From VRUE01 sp963697915 (GTDB lineage: Bacteria > Actinomycetota > Thermoleophilia > Solirubrobacterales > 70-9), in the NCBI GenBank assembly GCA_963697915.1, contig OY969103.1, positions 1,426,001 to 1,490,000 of the forward strand: 64,000 nucleotides of DNA, in the 5' to 3' direction. The notes below the pieces were generated by a model. That model was not told the origin of the DNA. It did not search any database and saw only the letters and a program-made list of their open reading frames with translations. A program made the position numbers and the translations under genes. This document shows positions 49,469-59,730 of the stretch, piece by piece (position 1 is the stretch's first letter; every line of letters begins with the position of its first letter).

Positions 49469-49684
49469 ATGATCGAGGCGTCACGGACCCTGATGAAGTC
49501 CGAGCCCGAGCTTGCCGATCTGGTGGCAATGGTGGAGGGCATTGAGGTGACGATGGCCGAGAAGGGCTTCGGCACCCGCGTTCAGCTGCGCGCCAGAGAA
49601 GGGGAGGGCCTCGACGAGGCCGACCTCGAGCGCATCCTCGACCGGCTCGCAGAGCCGCGGAAGCAGCCTTTCGGCCCCGCCTGA
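49469..49684 (+). CDS. Small hypothetical protein
   Basis: 71 aa. Reads MIEASRTLMKSEPELADLVA, then GIEVTMAEKGFGTRVQLRAR and a charged helix ending LDRLAEPRKQPFGPA. No membrane segment or signal peptide, no family recognised. GGAGG at 49449-49453 is 15 nt from ATG 49469, longer than ideal; TTG 49454 is in frame but too close. Codon pattern (GC-rich third positions) supports a real gene. Lies between the mutase and the repeat protein. Confidence 0.45.
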   Translation: MIEASRTLMKSEPELADLVAMVEGIEVTMAEKGFGTRVQLRAREGEGLDEADLERILDRLAEPRKQPFGPA

Positions 49685-49740
49685 GGCGGCGGCCGCGGAA
49701 ACGATCGGGCGCCCGCGCCCGGAAGGAGAAAGATCACCCG

Positions 49741-50490
49741 GTGAAACGGTTGAAGAACCATCTCAGCGTCGCCAACGTGCTCTCGGCGACTGCCCTCTTC
49801 ATTGCTCTCGGTGGCGTCGCCTACGCGGCTGTGCCCAAGGGCTCGGTCGGTACGCCGCAACTGCGCAACGGCGCCGTCAGCACGGCGAAACTGAAGAACG
49901 GCGCCGCGACGACGGCGAAGCTGCGCAACGCCGCGGTCACCGCGAGCAAGCTGGGCAGCGGGGCGGTGCTCGCCGAGAAGATCGCCGACGGCGCTGTCGA
50001 TTCCTCCGCCCTCGGTCAGGGCTCGGTCCGCGCGAGCGCCCTCGGCGGCGGCGTGGTGACCGGCGCCAAGATCCAGAACGGCGCGGTCGGCAGCGAGAAG
50101 CTCGCCAACAACGCGGTGTCGACCGAGAAGCTGAACGCCAACGCGGTCTCCACCGGCAAGCTCCAGGACGGCGCGATCAGCGCCGCCAAGCTCAACTCCG
50201 GCCTGCTGGCGCAGCTGGTCAAGGACGTCACCTACGTGCCCGCCACGAGCCAGAGCAACACCACCGAAGCGACGAAGACGGCGACGGCGTCGTGCCCGAC
50301 GGGCAAACAGGCGATCGGCGGCGGCGTCAAGCTCGTCGGCGGCGACGAGCCGATCCTCGTCACCGAGTCGGCTCCCGCCCCCGTGAACCCCCAGGGCAAA
50401 CGCGCTGGCTGGACCGCGGTCGCCCAGGAGACCGCGGTCAACACCGTCGCCTGGTCGGTCGAAGTCACGGCGATCTGCGCCGAATTCTGA
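49741..50490 (+). CDS. Surface protein with GAV..KL repeats
   Basis: 249 aa. One hydrophobic N-terminal helix (NVLSATALFIALGGVAYAAV), then about twelve short repeats of the form NGAVSTAKLKNGA, DGAVDSSALGQG, NNAVSTEKLNANA (residues about 35-160), followed by a C-terminal domain with CPTGKQAIGGGVKL and a terminal cysteine. The repeats resemble trimeric beta-helical stalks of phage fibres and surface adhesins. GTG 49741 follows GGAGAAAG. Such proteins are numerous in Solirubrobacterales-like genomes as I recall; function unknown. No link to the metabolic genes around it is evident. Confidence 0.75.
   Translation: MKRLKNHLSVANVLSATALFIALGGVAYAAVPKGSVGTPQLRNGAVSTAKLKNGAATTAKLRNAAVTASKLGSGAVLAEKIADGAVDSSALGQGSVRASALGGGVVTGAKIQNGAVGSEKLANNAVSTEKLNANAVSTGKLQDGAISAAKLNSGLLAQLVKDVTYVPATSQSNTTEATKTATASCPTGKQAIGGGVKLVGGDEPILVTESAPAPVNPQGKRAGWTAVAQETAVNTVAWSVEVTAICAEF
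49846..50196 (+). repeat. Coding repeat array of GAV/KL units
   Basis: Degenerate 27-33-bp units such as AACGGCGCCGTCAGCACGGC recur about twelve times and encode the stalk of the preceding surface protein. Variation in copy number between strains would be expected. Confidence 0.6.
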
Positions 50491-50519
50491 GCGGCGCGCA
50501 CGTGCGTCGGCGCGGGAAA

Positions 50520-50525
50520 TAGACT
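50520..50525 (+). promoter_or_regulatory. -10 (TAGACT) of the carboxylase gene
   Basis: TAGACT ends 9 nt before ATG 50535; the leader would be 0-3 nt. Confidence 0.45.
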
Positions 50526-50534
50526 CCCGCGCCG

Positions 50535-52101
<1,567 letters not shown>

Positions 52102-52103
<2 letters not shown>

Positions 52104-52119
52104 GGACTCTCAGAGCCTT
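52102..52119 (+). terminator. Weak hairpin at the end of pccB
   Basis: AAGG and CCTT arms with inner CTC/GAG and a one-base bulge, overlapping the TAA stop. No T-run follows, so termination is uncertain. Confidence 0.25.
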
Positions 52120-52208
52120 CCCCCGTGGTCATTGGGCCTGCCGGGTAAGTCATCCTGTTTATGAATCCTTAGACGGGATCTAGGCACGATGACGGGGGCC
52201 TCCTGTTA

Positions 52209-52243
52209 TTGACAAATGCGTAAGTTTCTGTTCTCATTGCCTC
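52209..52243 (+). promoter_or_regulatory. Promoter unit, copy 1 (TTGACA - 17 nt - TCTCAT)
   Basis: TTGACA at 52209-52214 and TCTCAT at 52232-52237, 17 nt apart, followed by TGCCTCC. About 80 % identical to copy 2 over 35 nt, including the spacer TCTGTTCT segment. A GC hairpin (CTCCC/GGGAG, 52241-52256) follows at the predicted transcript start. Confidence 0.6.
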
Positions 52244-52528
52244 CCGCGCAGGGGAGTGCGAAGCCGGACCGGTGGGGGAGCAGGGGCTCCTGAATCGGCT
52301 GAGTCGCGCTCGCCTGAAGAGGCGCGAAACGAGGTGCGCCGAACGGCCTACGGACCATCCCTCGGGCCGTTTTGCGTATCTCGCTTGCCGTGAAGCTAGC
52401 CCCGACGATCAGCTCGGCGACGATCGGCATACGTCGGGATTGCAGAAACAGGGTACGTCCTCTTTTTCTTACGATTCGACCACATTGCTGATCTCAAGCC
52501 GAATAAAACCCTGACGGCAAGCACTAAG

Positions 52529-52592
52529 TTGACAAACAGGTAGGTATCTGTTCTTATTTGCCTCGTTCGCCGGGGTAGGTGAACCAGGGCAA
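52529..52592 (+). promoter_or_regulatory. Promoter unit, copy 2 (TTGACA - 17 nt - TCTTAT) with 5' hairpin
   Basis: TTGACA at 52529-52534 and TCTTAT at 52552-52557, then a stem-loop at the very 5' end of the transcript: TTGCC...GGCAA outside and TTCGCC-GGGGTA-GGTGAA inside (52558-52592). It drives the secreted-protein pair starting at 52658 with a leader of about 95 nt. Confidence 0.65.
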
Positions 52593-52657
52593 GAGGTCTC
52601 GGCAGGGACACCGCGCGGCGGTATAGGTCGGGACCACAACGGCAAGGGAGGACAGAC

Positions 52658-54832
52658 GTGAAATTCCGCAAGGGCCCACTTGGCTTGGCCAGCCTCATCG
52701 CTTTCGGCCTCCTAGCCTTGCTCGGCGCCGGTGCGCCCGCAGCCAGCGCCGCCGACCCATGTCCGAACGCCGCCGCACGCGAACAGCAGGGCGCGACGAT
52801 GCTCGCCGACTGCCGCGCCTGGGAGATGGTCTCCTACCCGGACAAGAACGGCAACGGGGTCGCCGCCAGCGCCGACAGCGTTCAGATCTCGCCCGACGGT
52901 AGGCGCGTCTTCTACGGCTCGCGCGCGCCGTTTGCGCTCGAGACTCCGTCGGCGCCCGGTTTCGTGCCCTACGTAGCGACCCGGAACGAGGCTGCACAGG
53001 TTTGGAGCACCGCCCCGATCATGCCGCCGATCGGGCTGTCCAACGGCAGCAACGAAGCGAAATACCGGGCGATCTCCGCCGACGTGACACGGGGTGTCCT
53101 TCGTTTCGGCGGCGATCCCTCGCTGCTCGACCCGGGGAGCAGCTCGCAGGCATCGGTGAACGAGTACTTGGTCGACTTCACGGCACCCGCGTTCAACCTC
53201 CTGACCCCCGCGCTCAGCGACTTCTTCTACGGAGGCCTCTTCGGTGAGGCGTCCCCGTCGCTCGAGCAGGTGGTGATCCAGTCCGAGACCGCTCTCGTAC
53301 CGGCCGTTCAGGGCAAACCGGTCGAATGGGGCACCTACCTGTCCACCGACGGGGGCGCCCCGCGGCTCGTGGGCCTCCTTCCCGGCGACGTCGTCCCAGA
53401 CGGAGGCAGCAAGGCCCCCGTCGGGCAGAACGTCGTCTCCGAGGACGGGTCCCGTGTCTTCTTCGGATCGCCGTACGACTTCGGCACCGGCTCCCAGCTT
53501 TACGTGCGGGTCGGCGGGGAGACGCAACACGTAAACGCCTCGACGCTCGACACCCCCGATCCGCAGATGCCCGCCCGCTTCGAGGCTGCCGGCACGGATG
53601 GGAGGCACGTCTTCTTCACCAGTTGCGAGCGCCTCACCGAGGACTCGACGGCCGATGCGAACGGTGGAACCTCCGCCTGCTCGCCCGACCACGAATCGGC
53701 GCCCGCGACGAACGACCTCTACCGGTACGACACGGCCGCCGAGAGCTTGGTCGACATCACCACGGGGGATCCAGCCGGCGCCGACGTCCTCGGTCTCGCG
53801 GGTCAATCTGGAAGCGAGAGCGGCGACCGGCTCTACTTCGTCGCCCGCGGCGTGCTCGACGGCGGGGCGATCTCGGGTCAGCCCAACCTCTACCTCTGGG
53901 AAGCCGACGAGACGCCGAACGGCGAGGTCGCCTTCATCGCGACGCTCGATCCGGGGGACGGCCTCAGCTTCTCCGGAGATCCGGGTGACAAAGGGGTCTG
54001 GTCGACTTCGTCTTTGCGTGAACGCCTGGCTCGGGTCACCCCGGATGGCCGCTACCTGACCTTCATGTCAAAGGCGCCGCTCGAGCCCGGTTTCGACAAC
54101 GCGGAGCACCACCAGGTCTTCCTCTTCGACGCCGAGGCGACGGCCGATCCGCTGGTCTGCGTCTCCTGTGGCGAGGGCGCCGGGCCAGCGACTGCCGATG
54201 CCGGCTGGCGCCTCGAGGCCGGCTTCACGACCTTCTTCGAAAACTCCGATCAGGCGAACTTCCTCAGCGACGACGGCGAGTCCGTCTTCTTCGAAACCGC
54301 CAGGCGGCTCGAGGCGGTCGACACCAACGGGAAGTTCGACGTCTACGAGTACGACACGGCATCCAGCGGCCTCTCGCTCGTCACCAGCGGGCGCAGCGAC
54401 GCCGGCTCCTACTTCACTGACGCGACGCCGGACGGCAGCAGCGTCCTCGTCACCACGACCGAGCGCATCGCCAAAGCCGACGGTGACGACCTGCGCGACC
54501 TCTACGTCGCCCGTGCCGGCGGCGGTCTCACGGAACCCGATTCCGGACAGCCGCCGTGCGAGGAGGCCGAGTGCCTGCCCGAGGCCTTCGCGCCGCCGCT
54601 GCGAGCGGCGCCGTCGACGGCGACCTTCAGCGGCCGTGGCAACGTGACCCCTGGCCGGGCCTGCGGTGCCTCGACTCTGCGGGCGCGCAAAGCCGCCCAG
54701 CGGGCCAGGCGCCTCGGCTCCCAGGCCAAGCGCCCCACGGCACCACGCTCGGTGCGTAAGCGCGCCGCAAAGGCAAAGCGCAAGTCCGCGCAACTGCGAC
54801 GCAGGGCCACCGCCTGCAGGAGGGCTTCCTGA
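52658..54832 (+). CDS. Secreted beta-propeller (TolB/WD40-like) protein with basic tail
   Basis: 724 aa. Signal peptide (LASLIAFGLLALLGAGAPAA), then a six- or seven-bladed propeller of the PD40/TolB type: repeated S-x-DG-x-x-V-x-F motifs such as ISPDGRRVFYGS, SEDGSRVFFGS, TDGRHVFFTS, TPDGRYLTFMS, SDDGESVFFET and TPDGSSVLVTT (residues about 70-620). The last 60 residues are Arg/Lys/Ala-rich with two or more cysteines (RACGASTLRARK... RRRATACRRAS). GTG 52658 has GGGAGG 7 nt upstream. The next gene starts within its stop codon, so they are a coupled pair. Function unknown; likely a surface-exposed binding protein. Confidence 0.8.
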   Translation: MKFRKGPLGLASLIAFGLLALLGAGAPAASAADPCPNAAAREQQGATMLADCRAWEMVSYPDKNGNGVAASADSVQISPDGRRVFYGSRAPFALETPSAPGFVPYVATRNEAAQVWSTAPIMPPIGLSNGSNEAKYRAISADVTRGVLRFGGDPSLLDPGSSSQASVNEYLVDFTAPAFNLLTPALSDFFYGGLFGEASPSLEQVVIQSETALVPAVQGKPVEWGTYLSTDGGAPRLVGLLPGDVVPDGGSKAPVGQNVVSEDGSRVFFGSPYDFGTGSQLYVRVGGETQHVNASTLDTPDPQMPARFEAAGTDGRHVFFTSCERLTEDSTADANGGTSACSPDHESAPATNDLYRYDTAAESLVDITTGDPAGADVLGLAGQSGSESGDRLYFVARGVLDGGAISGQPNLYLWEADETPNGEVAFIATLDPGDGLSFSGDPGDKGVWSTSSLRERLARVTPDGRYLTFMSKAPLEPGFDNAEHHQVFLFDAEATADPLVCVSCGEGAGPATADAGWRLEAGFTTFFENSDQANFLSDDGESVFFETARRLEAVDTNGKFDVYEYDTASSGLSLVTSGRSDAGSYFTDATPDGSSVLVTTTERIAKADGDDLRDLYVARAGGGLTEPDSGQPPCEEAECLPEAFAPPLRAAPSTATFSGRGNVTPGRACGASTLRARKAAQRARRLGSQAKRPTAPRSVRKRAAKAKRKSAQLRRRATACRRAS

Positions 54833-57705
54833 TGCGGGCGGCCGGGGGCAGGGACAACGAGAAAGCTAGGGGAGGGAAGATGGTCGCTCGAGTTACCCGA
54901 GGAGCACGTCGGTTCGGAGCGGGGGGCGCCCTCTGCGCCCTCGCCCTGGCGCTCGGCGCCCTGTCGGCGCCGCCCGCCTCGGCGGAGTTCGGCTTCGAAT
55001 CCTTCCAGTCTCAGGCTTACGACGCGACGGGTGCTTCGGACACACGCGCAGGGGCGCATCCGGACGAGATTCGCACCACGTTCGCGTTCAACCGCCACTA
55101 CGACGAATCGGCCGGCACCGATCTGCCCGATGCTCGGCTGAGGAACGTCCAGGTCGATCTTCCCCCCGGCCTGGTCGGCGACCCCAACGCGACGCTCACC
55201 AAGTGCACCATGGACCAGCTGCTTACCGGAGACCCTGTGCTGGGATTTCTGTTCACCGAGTGCCCGATCTCGAGTCAGGTCGGCAAGGTGACCCTCAGGT
55301 ACCAAGAGCTCGCCGGCGGCGCCTACCCCCTGCAACTGCCGATCTTCAACATCGTGCCGCCGCCGGGGGTCCCCGCTCGCTTCGCTTTCAGCGTGCTCGG
55401 CAGCATCGTCCCACTCGACGCCAGCCTGCGCACCGGTGGTGACTATGGGCTGAGCATCAACGTCATCGACGTCCCCCAGGCCCTCTCCATCTTCACCGCC
55501 GAGACCACTTTCTGGGGTGTGCCCGCTGCGGCGAAATTCGACCAGTTCCGGGGTGACTGCCTGCACCCATTGGTCGGCTCGATCGGGGAATGCCCGGCCA
55601 ACGCCCCTTTGAGGCCGCTGCTCAGCAACCCCACCAGCTGCGTTGACGATCCGCTCGAGTGGCAGATTCGCGGGCGCTCGTGGGCAAGCCTGAACGAGCC
55701 CGAGAAGAGCGCCGGGGCATCCGCCACTCAGCTCGGCATGAAGGGCTGCGCGCCGCTGCGCTTCGAGCCCTCGCTGACCGTCAAGCCGGGTAACACGTTC
55801 GCCGACAGCCCCTCCGGCTACACGGTCGAGCTCGAGGTCCCGCAGGACTACAACCCCGATGGCCTCACCACCGCCCACCTCGAGGCAGCGGTGATCCGTC
55901 TCCCCGAGGGCGTCAGGGTCTCGCCCTCGGCGGCCAACGGCGCCGGGGCCTGCTCACAAGCGGAGATCGGGCTCGACAACGACAAGCCCGTGGCCTGTCC
56001 GAACGCCTCCAGGCTCGGCACGGTCGAGGTCGTCACGCCGTTGCTCGACGAGCCGCTTCACGGCAACATGTACCTCGCCGAGCAGCACGCCAACCCGTTC
56101 AACTCGATGCTCGCCACCTACATGACCTTCGAGGGTGCGGGCGTTCTGGTCAAGCTTGCCGGCAAGGTCGAGGCCGACCCGCGGACCGGTCAGCTGACGG
56201 CGAGCTTCGTCGACAACCCGCAGCTGCCGTTCTCGAAGCTGAGGATCCGCTTCAACGGCGGTTCGCGGGCGCCGCTGATCAACCCGTCGGCTTGCGGTAC
56301 CTACACCGCCACCGGCACCTTCACGCCGCACTCGGCATACCCGGACGCCCCTGCGGCGCCGGTCGCCGATCCGAGCCTGATCAAGCACAAGAGCGCCAGC
56401 TTCGTGATCGACCGCGGTCCAGGCGGCGGACCTTGCCCCGCAACCCGGCCCTTCGCGCCGGGCCTCTCCGCGGGGCTGATCAGTCCCGATGCGGGCGGCT
56501 CCTCACCGTTCGTGCTGCGCTTCACCCGCCCCGACGGGCACCAGGAATTCGCCTCGTTGGCGGCGACGATGCCGCCCGGCCTGACCGCCAAGCTGGCCGG
56601 CGTTGCTCGTTGCTCGGACGCCACCCTGGCCGCGATCTCGAGCCGGCCCGGAAGCGGCGCGACTGAGAACGCCCACCCGTCCTGTCCGGCTGCATCCCTG
56701 GTCGGTACGGCGACGGTCGGCGCCGGCGCCGGCGTTGACCCGGTTTACGTCGAGACCGGCAAGGCCTACCTCGCCGGCCCCTACAAGGGGGCGCCACTGA
56801 GCCTGGCGGTCGTCGTGCCGGCGCTGGCCGGCCCGTTCGACCTCGGCAGCACCGTGGTCCGCAGCAAGATCAGCCTAGACCCGCGCACCGCCCAGGTCTC
56901 GGTCGAGAGCGACCCGATGCCGACGATCCTCGCCGGGATACCGCTCGAGGTGCGGGACGTCAGGATCGAGATGAGCCGTGACGGCTTCATGCGCGCGCCG
57001 ACCAACTGCTCGCCGATGCAGATCGTCTCCTCGATCACCGGCACCGGTGGCGCCGTGGCGACGCCGACCAATCACTTCCAGGTCGGCGAGTGCGCGGCGC
57101 TCGGCTTCAAGCCGCGGCTCGACCTGCTGCTCAAGGGCGGCGCCAAGCGCGGCGCCCACCCGAGCCTGCGGGCGACGCTGAGGACGCGGCCGGGCGATGC
57201 CAACATCGGCCGTGCCCAGGTCACCCTGCCGCGGTCGGCCTTCCTCGACCAGGGCAACATCCGCACGATCTGCACCCGCGTGCAGTTCGCCGCCGATGCC
57301 TGTCCCGAGGCCTCGATCTACGGCTACGCCAAGGCCATCTCGCCGTTGCTGGACGAGCCGCTGCGAGGCCCCGTCTACCTGCGCTCCTCGAGCAACGACC
57401 TGCCCGACATGGTCGCCGACCTGAAGGGCCTGGTCGACATCGAGCTGGTCGGCAGGATCGACTCGCACAACCGCGGCATCAGGGCGACCTTCGACTCGGT
57501 CCCGGACGCCCCGGTCACCGAGTTCACGATGAACATGCAGGGCGGCAAGAAGGGACTGGTCGTCAACTCCCAGAACCTCTGCGTGAAGAAGCACAAGGCA
57601 GCGGTGAGGCTGACCGGTCAGAACGGCAAGGCGCACAACATCAACCCGGTCGTGCGCAGCTCGGCCTGCGGCAAGGGGCGCAAGGCGAAGAAGAGCCGCC
57701 GCTGA
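54832..57705 (+). CDS. Large secreted protein with duplicated beta-rich region, partner of the propeller protein
   Basis: 957 aa. Hydrophobic signal (CALALALGALSAPPASA, about 35-52), then extended beta-rich sequence with an internal duplication: NMYLAEQHANPFNSMLATYM with VKLAGKVEADPRTGQLTASF (about 405-470) versus PVYLRSSSNDLPDMVADLKG with ELVGRIDSHNRGIRATFDSV (about 845-890). Each is preceded by a CP-type motif and DEPL. The C-terminus is basic (CGKGRKAKKSRR). ATG 54832 shares a base with the previous stop and has AGGAGG at good spacing; ATG 54880 (GGGGAGGG just before) is an alternative that gives a more usual signal peptide. I do not recognise the family; coupling implies joint work with the propeller protein at the surface. 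Confidence 0.75.
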   Translation: MRAAGGRDNEKARGGKMVARVTRGARRFGAGGALCALALALGALSAPPASAEFGFESFQSQAYDATGASDTRAGAHPDEIRTTFAFNRHYDESAGTDLPDARLRNVQVDLPPGLVGDPNATLTKCTMDQLLTGDPVLGFLFTECPISSQVGKVTLRYQELAGGAYPLQLPIFNIVPPPGVPARFAFSVLGSIVPLDASLRTGGDYGLSINVIDVPQALSIFTAETTFWGVPAAAKFDQFRGDCLHPLVGSIGECPANAPLRPLLSNPTSCVDDPLEWQIRGRSWASLNEPEKSAGASATQLGMKGCAPLRFEPSLTVKPGNTFADSPSGYTVELEVPQDYNPDGLTTAHLEAAVIRLPEGVRVSPSAANGAGACSQAEIGLDNDKPVACPNASRLGTVEVVTPLLDEPLHGNMYLAEQHANPFNSMLATYMTFEGAGVLVKLAGKVEADPRTGQLTASFVDNPQLPFSKLRIRFNGGSRAPLINPSACGTYTATGTFTPHSAYPDAPAAPVADPSLIKHKSASFVIDRGPGGGPCPATRPFAPGLSAGLISPDAGGSSPFVLRFTRPDGHQEFASLAATMPPGLTAKLAGVARCSDATLAAISSRPGSGATENAHPSCPAASLVGTATVGAGAGVDPVYVETGKAYLAGPYKGAPLSLAVVVPALAGPFDLGSTVVRSKISLDPRTAQVSVESDPMPTILAGIPLEVRDVRIEMSRDGFMRAPTNCSPMQIVSSITGTGGAVATPTNHFQVGECAALGFKPRLDLLLKGGAKRGAHPSLRATLRTRPGDANIGRAQVTLPRSAFLDQGNIRTICTRVQFAADACPEASIYGYAKAISPLLDEPLRGPVYLRSSSNDLPDMVADLKGLVDIELVGRIDSHNRGIRATFDSVPDAPVTEFTMNMQGGKKGLVVNSQNLCVKKHKAAVRLTGQNGKAHNINPVVRSSACGKGRKAKKSRR

Positions 57706-57712
57706 GCAAGCG

Positions 57713-58999
57713 CTAGCTGGCGGGGCCTGCGTTGGCGATCGCGCAGGCCTCGGCGGCGCCGGTGAACGGCGCCAGGGCCAGGTAGGTGGTCAGGGCGAGC
57801 GCCTTCGGCAGGCTCGCCGCGCCCCCGACCTTGAGCTGCTCGGCGAGCGCCGCGAAGATCGCTCCGCCGACGAACTCGGCCGCGATCGGCGGTACCTCGG
57901 GGGCGAGCTCGTAGCCGGGCGCGAGCAGCTCGGCGAGGCCCTCGATCATCCGGTCGCGCTCCTCCAGCGCCCGCGGCCCGGCGCCGTAGGCGTCGATCAG
58001 GGCGAGCTGGGCGAAGGCGGGGTTGGTGGCGAGGAAGGAGATCGCGGCTCTGAGACCGGCGCGCACGCCCGGGGCCCAGTCCGGCGCCCGCCGGGCAGCG
58101 GGAAGCGCGGCGGCGAGCAGGTGGGTGCCGCCGCTGTCCAGCGTTGCCTGCACCGCGCCCTGCTTGTCGTCGAAGTGGGCGTAGAAGGTGCTGAGCGAGA
58201 CCGATGCCCGCTTGACGATCTCAGTCACCGTCGCCGCCTGGTAGCCCTGCTCGGCGATCGTTTCGGCGACCGCGAGCATGATCCCGCCCGGCTGGTCGGT
58301 GGCCTCCGACCAGGCCAGCGGCGGCCGCGCGCGCCGTGCCCGACTGCGCAGTGGCCTCGGCGGCGGGGCGATGCTGAAACCCAGCTGCAGCAGCTGCGGG
58401 ACCAGCTCCGGGAGCTCGGCCTCCTGGTGGCGGTAGAGACGGGTGTGGATGATCTTGCGAGTGCCGCCGATCATCGCCCGCAGCAGCAGCGGCGGCATCC
58501 CGGCCTGCCCCGGGATCCCCTCGCGCGCCTGGGCGACGAGCGCTTCGGCGGCGCTCAGCGCGTGTTCGACGGGCTCGCTCACGGCCGGGCCGGCGGCGTA
58601 GATCTCGACGAAGCAGACCCGGGCTGCGGCTGGCTGCTCGGCGATCAGCTCGGCGAAGGTCTCCATCGCCCGCTGCGCCTGTTCCTCGCCGGTGCCGCCC
58701 TCGCTGAGCTTCTCGGCGATCTTCCCCAGGGTGAAGCCCACAATCGCCTCGAGCGTCGCCAGGAAGCACTCCTGCTTGTTGCGGAAGTGCTCGTAGAAGG
58801 CGCTGCGCGAGACCCCCGAGAGATCGACCAGGTCGGCGACGGTCGTCGCCTCGTAGCCGCGCTCGGAGACGATCGCCACGGTCGCCGCGAAGAGCCGCTC
58901 GCGCTGGCTGCGCGCCACCTCCTCGCGCGGCGCCCGCGCGCCCGGGCGCAGCATCCGCTCGCGCAGAGTCGCTGCGTCTCCCCATGGGGTCTCCACCAT
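57713..58999 (-). CDS. Double TetR regulator (two TetR units in one chain)
   Basis: 428 aa. First unit: RLFAATVAIVSERGYEATTV then ADLVDLSGVSRSAFYEHF (about 33-72) and a helical ligand domain; second unit: MLAVAETIAEQGYQAATVTE then IVKRASVSLSTFYAHF (about 240-280) and its own ligand domain. Each HTH is complete, so the protein can bind two half-sites or act as an intramolecular dimer. A linker rich in Arg/Pro joins them. ATG 58999 is 8 nt after TATCGT, so leaderless. First of five TetR genes in a row. Confidence 0.88.
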   Translation of the reverse strand: MVETPWGDAATLRERMLRPGARAPREEVARSQRERLFAATVAIVSERGYEATTVADLVDLSGVSRSAFYEHFRNKQECFLATLEAIVGFTLGKIAEKLSEGGTGEEQAQRAMETFAELIAEQPAAARVCFVEIYAAGPAVSEPVEHALSAAEALVAQAREGIPGQAGMPPLLLRAMIGGTRKIIHTRLYRHQEAELPELVPQLLQLGFSIAPPPRPLRSRARRARPPLAWSEATDQPGGIMLAVAETIAEQGYQAATVTEIVKRASVSLSTFYAHFDDKQGAVQATLDSGGTHLLAAALPAARRAPDWAPGVRAGLRAAISFLATNPAFAQLALIDAYGAGPRALEERDRMIEGLAELLAPGYELAPEVPPIAAEFVGGAIFAALAEQLKVGGAASLPKALALTTYLALAPFTGAAEACAIANAGPAS

Positions 59000-59007
59000 C
59001 GGCGCGG

Positions 59008-59013
59008 ACGATA
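59008..59013 (-). promoter_or_regulatory. Leaderless-type -10 (TATCGT) of the double TetR gene
   Basis: TATCGT on the minus strand ends 8 nt before ATG 58999. It lies just after the stop of the TetR gene upstream. Confidence 0.45.
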
Positions 59014-59028
59014 GTCGGCGCGGTGGCG

Positions 59029-59730
59029 CTAGCGCTGGTCCGGCAGGCGCTTGGCGGCGGCGCGGCGCGCCTCCCAGGTGGCCAGCGGCGCGGCGGTCAT
59101 CTCCTCCCAGGCGGCGCTCTCGCCGAGGTACTGGAGGACGACGAAGTGGAGCAGGCCGGGCAGCATCTCGGGGGCGCTCGCGGCGTCACCGTCCATCAAT
59201 TTCGCTGCCAAAAGTGTGTCGATCGCCCCTACAATGAAATCGGACGTCACCGGAGGTGGAGCTTGGCGAGAGGAAATCTCGCGGCGCGCGCTGTCCAAGG
59301 TGCGGGAGAGGCGCTCCATCAGATCGCGACGCTGAGACAGCGACCGCTCGCCGGCGGCGTGGACCTCGACCAGCAGCGCTTTGGCGAGCCACGGTTGGTT
59401 GGCGCAGAACTCGAGCAGCTCGGCAAGCGCCGCGCGCACCCCCTCGCGCCAGCTCGGCGTCCGCTTGGCGGCGCTGCCGAGGCGCAGGTAGAGCCACTCG
59501 GCGGCGTCGCTGTAGGCCTGGGCGAAGCAGTCCTCACGGTCGTCGAAGTACTTGTAGAACGTCGCGCGGCTGGTCTTCGCGCGTTCGATCACGTGGCGGA
59601 CGGCGACCCCCTCGTAGCCGATCTCGCCGCTGCTGCTGAGCATCGCCTCGAGCAGCCGTTCGCGCGGAGCCCGGTTGCCGCCGAGGCCGGGGAAGGGGAC
59701 GACGGAGGCGCTGTCGTCATTTGAAAACAT
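59029..59730 (-). CDS. TetR-family regulator
   Basis: 233 aa. HTH: ERLLEAMLSSSGEIGYEGVA then VRHVIERAKTSRATFYKYF (about 25-68), then a helical effector domain. AT-richer codons at the N-terminus (MFSNDDSASV). ATG 59730 has AAAAGG directly upstream; a GTG at 59754 is in frame. Divergent from the TetR gene at 59842; both could be controlled by the AT-rich palindromes between them. Effector unknown. Confidence 0.85.
   Translation of the reverse strand: MFSNDDSASVVPFPGLGGNRAPRERLLEAMLSSSGEIGYEGVAVRHVIERAKTSRATFYKYFDDREDCFAQAYSDAAEWLYLRLGSAAKRTPSWREGVRAALAELLEFCANQPWLAKALLVEVHAAGERSLSQRRDLMERLSRTLDSARREISSRQAPPPVTSDFIVGAIDTLLAAKLMDGDAASAPEMLPGLLHFVVLQYLGESAAWEEMTAAPLATWEARRAAAKRLPDQR

Larger units (their letters stand above)
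52120..52657. other. 554-bp noncoding region with duplicated promoters
   Basis: No supported protein gene between the stop at 52103 and GTG 52658. GC content is lower than around it. It contains two nearly identical promoter units (52209-52243 and 52529-52564). The 285 bp between them hold several short hairpins (for example GCTCGCCTGAAGAGGCGCG near 52310) and could be an untranslated leader or a small RNA. Confidence 0.5.

Noticed and set aside
52238..52600. A known riboswitch class (GEMM/c-di-GMP, SAM or similar)
   Set aside because: Hairpins are present but I could not match conserved core sequences of any class. Kept only as unexplained structure.
59201..59250. AT-rich patch inside a TetR gene as an insertion element
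   Set aside because: No inverted or direct repeat ends were found and the frame reads through normally as part of the effector domain.
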